From Brevibacterium sp. 'Marine' (GTDB lineage: Bacteria; Actinomycetota; Actinomycetes; Actinomycetales; Brevibacteriaceae), in contig NZ_CP051626.1 in assembly GCF_012844365.1 (NCBI RefSeq), forward strand, positions 3,782,001-3,846,000: a stretch of DNA of 64,000 bases. Reading direction: 5' to 3'. The notes below the pieces were generated by a model. The model saw only the letters and a list, made by a program, of their open reading frames with translations, did no database searches and was not told where the DNA came from. Within the stretch, counting starts at the first letter, position 1. Every line of letters starts with the position of its first letter. Position numbers and translations under genes: made by a program. Shown here one piece after another: positions 60,899-64,000 of this stretch.

Positions 60899-61822
60899 GT
60901 GACGAGGATGTCAGCAACTGTCCGTGAATTGGTCGACGAAGCCTACGACCGGCGTGAGTCCACCTGGAGAGCCGCGCTCGAGACGGTCAACGACTGGGTC
61001 GAGTCCGTCCGTGCTCCGTCCGCTCTGCTCTCCGGGGACCGAATCCGCGTCGTCGACGGTCGGATCAAGGATCGGCTGCGCACGGGCGAGAAGCTGCGCC
61101 GCAAGCTCGCCGATGCCAATGACGAGATCCACGAATCCGTCGAGGTCGAGAACCAGGTCATCGATGTCGTCGGCGCCCGTGTCATCTGCCGCACCGAACG
61201 CGAACAGTCCGCCCTGTGGGACCTGCTCACCGAGGTGAGTGACGACACCAACCTCTCCATCGCCGAGGTGCGCGACTACTCCGCGACCCCGAAACCCTCG
61301 GGATACCGCGGCCGCCACCTCATCGTCGAAGTCCCCTTCGACTCCGAACCCTCCGTCCTCGTCGAACTCCAGCTGCGCACGATCATGCAGGACGCGTGGT
61401 GCGTGCTGGCAGAGGAGCACCTGTTCAAACCCGGCCAGGCCCTGAAATCCGATGCCCAGCAGGAGCGGCTGTCGGTCATCCTCGCCGGTCTGATGGCGCA
61501 GGCCGATTCCGTGGCCGGCTTGATCGCCGATGACGTCGGCGCGTATCTGGGCATGGGCAATTCCGCGCCGCCGCGAGCCTTCGCCGAGGCGGACGAACCG
61601 ACCGATCCGGCCATCGAGGTCACGATCCGGGAGCTCAACCACTCCTATGTCCTCGCCGCCGACGAGGTGGGCCGCCACGGCATCATCCGGCTCGAGACGC
61701 TCGGGCTGACTCCCGACAATCCGGAGCGCTCGGCCTTCCCCCACCCCGGCGACAAGCTGCAGGTGCGGATGGACGAATCGAACACCACGCGCTACTTCAT
61801 CCCCGTCGGCCACGAGGGCTGA
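60899..61822 (+). CDS. RelA/SpoT-domain protein (small (p)ppGpp synthetase-like)
   Basis: 307 residues. The RelA_SpoT nucleotidyltransferase region covers about 45-200: RIKDRLRTGEKLRRKL, DVVGARVICRTE, PSGYRGRHLIVEVP (usually YRSLH) and VELQLRTIMQDAWCVLAEEH. No HD hydrolase and no ACT or TGS domain, so it would be a synthetase-only alarmone enzyme. The C-terminal 90 residues are of unknown fold. GTG at 60899 is eight bases after AGGAG; an ATG at 60908 is the alternative. Confidence 0.82.
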   Translation: MTRMSATVRELVDEAYDRRESTWRAALETVNDWVESVRAPSALLSGDRIRVVDGRIKDRLRTGEKLRRKLADANDEIHESVEVENQVIDVVGARVICRTEREQSALWDLLTEVSDDTNLSIAEVRDYSATPKPSGYRGRHLIVEVPFDSEPSVLVELQLRTIMQDAWCVLAEEHLFKPGQALKSDAQQERLSVILAGLMAQADSVAGLIADDVGAYLGMGNSAPPRAFAEADEPTDPAIEVTIRELNHSYVLAADEVGRHGIIRLETLGLTPDNPERSAFPHPGDKLQVRMDESNTTRYFIPVGHEG

Positions 61823-61946
61823 ACGGCCGCGCATCAGCTCGGACAGACTGCGCTCAGTCGCGTTCGACGCATCTGACCCCGCCGCCGCAGACCCGCCTGC
61901 GAACCCAACAGCCCAGCATCCGCTCCACCGACTAGACTTGCGTCCC

Positions 61947-62825
61947 ATGGGAAAGAAGTCGAAGCGCTCCAAGGAAGAACTCATCGCCAAACGCCTCGCC
62001 AGGGCGCAGGCCACGGCATTCGTCGCCCGTCCGTTCGCGGACCTGCCGTTCGAAGCCGACCTCATCTGCCTGCGTGAACTCGTGCCCGCGGCCACCGCGA
62101 CCGCGAAGCTCACCGAGGAATACGGCGGCCACGAGGTGACCATCACGTCCCTGCTGCCCGCCGCATGGCAGGCCTGGCGTCGCGACGACGGTGCGATCCT
62201 GGCCGGAATGCAGGTGCCCGTGTCCTCGACCGACGCCTCGCGCGATGTCGCCCGCGGCCTCCTGGCCGCCGTCGCCGCCGAACCCGGCACCTCCATCGAA
62301 GCGACGACCGAATCCGGCGAGGGCCCACGCCTGCAGGACATCCTTGACACCTCTCACCCGTTCGACGTCCGCGTGCTCGAGAACTTCGACTACTGGGCCC
62401 TGCCCGAAGCCGAATCCGATGCCGACGTCGCCGCCGCCCTCCAGCAGGCCAACGACTCCGTGGCCCCGACCGAGAAGCTCGCCTCCGTCGACTCCGCCTA
62501 CTGGACCGAGATGTCCGGACGCACCTACGTCCGCTGGGCCCGCCCCGAAGGCGAAGACCGCGTCGTCGATGCGATGGCCCGCCTGCAGGCCGAGAACGCC
62601 AACGACCTCGGCGGAATCGGCACCTTCCTCGGCTACTTCCGCGCCCACGGCATCATCGTCCCCGTCTGGGAACTCGAGTTCGGCACTCAGGTCGACGACG
62701 TCGAAGAGCCCATCACCGCGTTCGGCAAACGCCTCGACGACGCACTGAACACGACCGAGCCGATGAGCACCGAGGCCCGCCGCGTCCGCTCGGGCATCGT
62801 GTCCCGCCAGCTGACCATCCACTGA
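61947..62825 (+). CDS. DUF5926 family protein
   Basis: 292 residues, a conserved actinobacterial protein of unknown function. It begins with a strongly basic MGKKSKRSKEELIAKRLARA, followed by FVARPFADLPFEADLICLRE and, near the C-terminus, DLGGIGTFLGYFRAHGIIVP. No catalytic motif is evident. The TAGACT box at 61933-61938 lies eight bases before the ATG and no ribosome site is seen, so the mRNA may be leaderless. Confidence 0.8.
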   Translation: MGKKSKRSKEELIAKRLARAQATAFVARPFADLPFEADLICLRELVPAATATAKLTEEYGGHEVTITSLLPAAWQAWRRDDGAILAGMQVPVSSTDASRDVARGLLAAVAAEPGTSIEATTESGEGPRLQDILDTSHPFDVRVLENFDYWALPEAESDADVAAALQQANDSVAPTEKLASVDSAYWTEMSGRTYVRWARPEGEDRVVDAMARLQAENANDLGGIGTFLGYFRAHGIIVPVWELEFGTQVDDVEEPITAFGKRLDDALNTTEPMSTEARRVRSGIVSRQLTIH

Positions 62826-62844
62826 TATCCGTCACCACCCCCAT

Positions 62845-62883
62845 CACCGAGGCGGGACCCGGAAACGGTGCCCCGCCTCGGTG
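62845..62883 (+). terminator. Hairpin terminator after DUF5926 gene
   Basis: 12-bp perfect stem CACCGAGGCGGG / CCCGCCTCGGTG (62845-62856 and 62872-62883) with a 15-base loop, 20 bases after the stop and just before the next gene's ribosome site. Confidence 0.75.
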
Positions 62884-62907
62884 CCGGTGACGGACAGGAG
62901 AACCGAC

Positions 62908-63732
62908 ATGAGCGCACAGCCGCACCCCGCCCCCGAGGCGGTCGCCGCCATCATCCCCGCGATGAACGAATCCCAGCGGATCGGTGCCACCGTCACCGCG
63001 GCCAAGCAGATCCCCGGGGTCGACCTGGTCCTCGTCGTCGACGACGGATCGGCCGATGACACGGGAACTCGGGCCCGCCGGGCCGGCGCCGAGGTCATCA
63101 CCCACCCGAAGAACAAAGGCAAGGCCGCGGCCATGATGACCGGGGCCTTCGCTGTGCGCAATCGGGAGATCTCCGATGCGGACCCGGGCGTCGACCCGCA
63201 CCACCGGGCGCTGCTGTTCATCGACGGCGACCTCGAGGACTCCGCCATCAACACCGCCCCCCTGGCCGAGCCCGTGCTCGCCGGTCGGGCGGACATGACG
63301 ATCGCGATCCTGCCCGCCCAGAAACACAAGGGCGGAGGCTTCGGCTTCGTCGTCGGACTGGCGAAGAAGGGCATCGCCGAACTCTCCGGATTCGACGCCA
63401 CCCAGCCGCTGTCGGGAATGCGCTGCCTGTCGAGGGAGGCCTTCGACGCGGCCCTTCCCTTCGCCGCCGGATGGGGCGTCGAGGCCGCCATGACCATCGA
63501 CGTCGTGGGCGCCGGTCTGCGCGTCGAAGAGGTCGAATGCGACCTCCACCACCGCGTCACCGGGCGCGATCTCAAGGCGCAGCTGCACCGTGCCGCGCAG
63601 TACCGCGACGTCGCCCGTGCGCTCCTCGTCCGCCGCCTCCGCGCGAAGCGGAATGGCGGGGCACCCGCCGGCGGCGCAGGGTCAGCCGGCGGCGCATCTT
63701 ACGGCGAGAACCAGAAGGAGTCCGACAAGTGA
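62908..63732 (+). CDS. Glycosyltransferase family 2 protein
   Basis: 274 residues. GT-A fold: AAIIPAMNESQRIGATVTAA, VLVVDDGSADDTG, KNKGKAAAMMTGAF and the metal-binding LLFIDGDLED (DxD-like). GWGVEAAMTIDVV resembles dolichyl-phosphate-mannose or glucosyl-3-phosphoglycerate synthase-type enzymes. The C-terminal tail is Gly/Ala-rich. ATG at 62908 seven bases after AGGAGA. The stop overlaps the pheA start (GTGA). Acceptor unknown. Confidence 0.88.
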   Translation: MSAQPHPAPEAVAAIIPAMNESQRIGATVTAAKQIPGVDLVLVVDDGSADDTGTRARRAGAEVITHPKNKGKAAAMMTGAFAVRNREISDADPGVDPHHRALLFIDGDLEDSAINTAPLAEPVLAGRADMTIAILPAQKHKGGGFGFVVGLAKKGIAELSGFDATQPLSGMRCLSREAFDAALPFAAGWGVEAAMTIDVVGAGLRVEEVECDLHHRVTGRDLKAQLHRAAQYRDVARALLVRRLRAKRNGGAPAGGAGSAGGASYGENQKESDK

Positions 63733-64000
63733 GCCTCAACCGTTTCGCCTATCTCGGCCCGGAGGCCACCTTCACCGAGGCGGCCCTGCTCAGCTTCCTC
63801 GACTCCCGGAACCTGCGCGCCGAGGCCACGACGCATCCGATGCGCAACGCCCCCTCGGCACTCGGTGCGGTGCTCGAGGGTGACTGCGATGCCGCTGTCG
63901 TGCCGATCGAGAACTCGCTGGAAGGCGGGGTGCCCGCCACGATCGATGCGCTCACCGAGAACGGGCGTCTGCAGATCATCGCCGAGGTGGTCGTGCCCGT
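63729..64000 (+). CDS. pheA: Prephenate dehydratase, 3' end beyond window
   Basis: First 90 residues of the enzyme that converts prephenate to phenylpyruvate in phenylalanine synthesis. FAYLGPEATFTEAALLSFL is the N-terminal motif (usually YLGPEGTFTE) and DAAVVPIENSLEGGVPATID the conserved active-site loop. GTG start overlaps the GT2 stop by 4 bases. Reading frame is open to the window end. Confidence 0.95.
   Translation, partial: MSLNRFAYLGPEATFTEAALLSFLDSRNLRAEATTHPMRNAPSALGAVLEGDCDAAVVPIENSLEGGVPATIDALTENGRLQIIAEVVVP

Overview
The window is 64 kb of GC-rich chromosome with GTG and ATG starts, many 1-, 4- or 8-base gene overlaps, actinobacterial gene families (class IIa aldolase, DUF5926, DUF6286, AmaP/Asp23 locus, LAL-type LuxR regulators) and probable leaderless transcripts. 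It fits an actinomycete of the Micrococcales, and a Brevibacterium-like organism is my best guess; this is inference from gene style, not from a marker gene. No rRNA, tRNA, CRISPR array, transposase or phage gene was seen.

Layout. 0-2.4 kb: end of a short-chain dehydrogenase, an NADPH-dependent FMN reductase and a TetR regulator. 2.4-8.1 kb: an oligopeptide ABC importer (lipoprotein, DppB, DppC, fused DppD-DppF) on the minus strand. 8.4-15 kb: an alanine/glycine:cation symporter, class II fructose-bisphosphate aldolase, a BCCT osmolyte transporter and a UMF1-type MFS protein, separated by strong hairpin terminators. 15-19.4 kb: an ArsR-SRPBCC pair and a TetR-controlled ABC-2 exporter. 

19.5-46.6 kb is the accessory core: a surface-polysaccharide locus. 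It holds a UDP-sugar 4,6-dehydratase, a DegT aminotransferase, a priming sugar transferase, flippase (Wzx), GT4 glycosyltransferase, Wzy-like polymerase, Wzz-BY-kinase and its low-molecular-weight tyrosine phosphatase, all on the minus strand. At its distal end sit four genes in alternating orientation: a FemAB-like aminoacyltransferase, two paralogous ATP-grasp ligases and a fold-III PLP decarboxylase. I read these as a possible amino-acid or amine decoration module. Four large LuxR regulators flank the locus (one at 19.5-21.8 kb, three in a row at 38.4-46.6 kb). An 18-base C/G homopolymer and a short translationally coupled leader ORF lie between the aminotransferase and the phosphatase.

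46.7-53.2 kb: a paired acyl-CoA dehydrogenase, a TrmH-type methyltransferase, an ABC-2 system whose ATPase has a degenerate P-loop, and pyrE. 53.3-57.9 kb: an envelope-stress locus with a GlsB-like membrane protein, an ECF-type sigma factor, several Asp23-like proteins and an AmaP-like anchor; two genes in it share a 31-base promoter-like element (26 of 31 identical), and tandem repeats lie beside both copies. 58-64 kb: an SDR, a thioesterase-like protein, exonuclease III, a RelA/SpoT-domain protein, DUF5926, a GT2 glycosyltransferase and the start of pheA (prephenate dehydratase).
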